From: Zeugodacus cucurbitae
Lineage: Eukaryota; Arthropoda; Insecta; Diptera; Tephritidae
Reading direction: 5' to 3'
Assembly: GCF_028554725.1 (NCBI RefSeq)
Contig: NC_071671.1
Location: 7,554,001-7,618,000 of the forward strand
DNA: 64,000 bases
Shown here: piece by piece, positions 63,120 to 64,000 of the stretch
Position numbering within the stretch: position 1 is the first letter of the stretch
Layout: each line of letters starts with the position of its first letter
Notes under the pieces: generated by a model
Databases searched by the model: none
Told to the model about the DNA's origin: nothing
Seen by the model: only the letters and a program-made list of their open reading frames with translations
Position numbers and translations under genes: made by a program

Positions 63120-64000
63120 GTACTCTGATTAATATCCAGCCAAGGGGCTGACAACTCCGTTATTCTCTCCAGTGTTTTTCAGTTACCAGTTCTAGATTTT
63201 TATGAAGGATTAGACGGAGTTAGTTTCTAAATAGCTGCAGAGTTCTTCAATTCTATGCTATAAGGGAGATCTTTGATTGCTCTGGATTATCATACCTCGG
63301 ATTGAAATGAAGTTTTCAATCAAGAATTTTCTCGGATAGGCTACTAAGGTGTTTGACTGAGGAGAGAAGAGTGACTTTCTTCGCCGTACATTTTGACATG
63401 GATCCAATTTAGCGGGTTTTTAATCTTCCAATTTATTTATATTTAATTTAAAAAATAATCATTTTATGCTTATTATCACACTTCGTTGCTTCGCCGCCAA
63501 CGCTCAAAGTGGACCAGTATTTGGAAATGACCTCACACAAAACCAAAAAAAAAAAAACAATTAACTCTTGGTGAGTTATTATTTCAAAATGTTTACTCGA
63601 ATTTTCGCGGCAAATAAAATACTAAATAGCTGACAACATCTTAAAGATGCCATCAAACAGATATTTTAACAGCTAGAGTACATCCACCCTGCATACTGCA
63701 TTTCTCGGCATTCTCGGCAACATTCAATCGCCAGCAACAACATGCGTTTTGTGCGAAAAATATTTTATCGTTGATATTAACCTAAATTTTTGAGTGTACG
63801 TGCATGCACACACACACACACCAATGTATGCGCATGAGCAGCGGCAGGCTCGATAGGAGCAACAGAACAACGCGCTTCTCGAACTCCATATTGATTGAAA
63901 TAGTTCAGTTTTTCATTTTATGTGGAGTGCTGCTTGCTGCTGCTGTTGCTGCTACTGGCACTGGACCGAGAGATAATGATGACGAAAGCACATCAGCAGC
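63120..64000. other. Right edge, no gene established
   Basis: From the window end to 63917 the minus strand is open and Ala/Ser-rich (AADVLSSSLSLGPVPVAATA), ending in a stop. It could be the tail of an exon or simply CAG-repeat sequence. (CA)n near 63808-63822. Confidence 0.3.

Noticed and set aside
63917..64000. Exon entering from the right edge on the minus strand
   Set aside because: Only 28 codons visible, Ala/Ser-rich from a CAG repeat; not enough to call.

Overview
This is insect nuclear DNA, most likely from a tephritid-type fruit fly or a near relative. The genes have introns, and five of them are recognisable fly genes. The intergenic DNA is AT-rich, full of (GTAT)n/(ACAT)n tracts and CAA repeats, and carries dipteran transposon debris (mariner, pogo-like and hAT-like ends, two LINE fragments). 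The species call is inference from style only. All exon models were built by hand: I read splice sites from the sequence and checked that exon lengths sum to an open frame.

Layout. 1-13.9 kb is gene-poor: tandem minisatellites, palindromic repeats, a pogo-like MITE, a mariner end and a 1.1-kb unclassified repeat. 13.9-15.6 kb (minus) is Diap2, an inhibitor of apoptosis/ubiquitin ligase, here with only two BIR domains. 19.4-26.8 kb (plus) is a small RR-type cuticle protein whose 6-kb first intron contains a complete four-exon gene for a secreted Cys-rich WAP-like protein on the minus strand (19.6-22.1 kb) and a decayed mariner. 27.2-38.5 kb is dominated by a head-to-tail tandem duplication (24910-31737 and 31739-38566, offset 6829 bp). 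It carries the last two cuticle exons and an entire coding region for a CNGB/CNGL-like cyclic-nucleotide-gated channel subunit. Each breakpoint cuts one gene's 5' end, so the promoter-linked cuticle gene uses the left copy and the promoter-linked channel gene uses the right copy; the other two copies are 5'-less. 40.9-42.0 kb (minus) is Rpn8, a 26S proteasome lid subunit. 44.9-59.4 kb (plus) is slik, a Ste20-like kinase, with ten shared coding exons and two alternative in-frame last exons (1411 or 1762 residues). Its introns hold a LINE RNase H fragment, a pogo-like MITE and AT-rich minisatellites. 60.3-63.1 kb contains a mariner fragment, a second inverted copy of the unclassified repeat and a broken LINE reverse-transcriptase tail.

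The genes are independent animal housekeeping, signalling and cuticle genes; I see no operon, CRISPR array or prokaryotic system. The most unusual features are the reciprocal tandem duplication, which could also be an assembly artefact, the apparently BIR1-less Diap2, the nested WAP-like gene, and a 29-bp perfect hAT-style palindrome with direct repeats just upstream of Rpn8.
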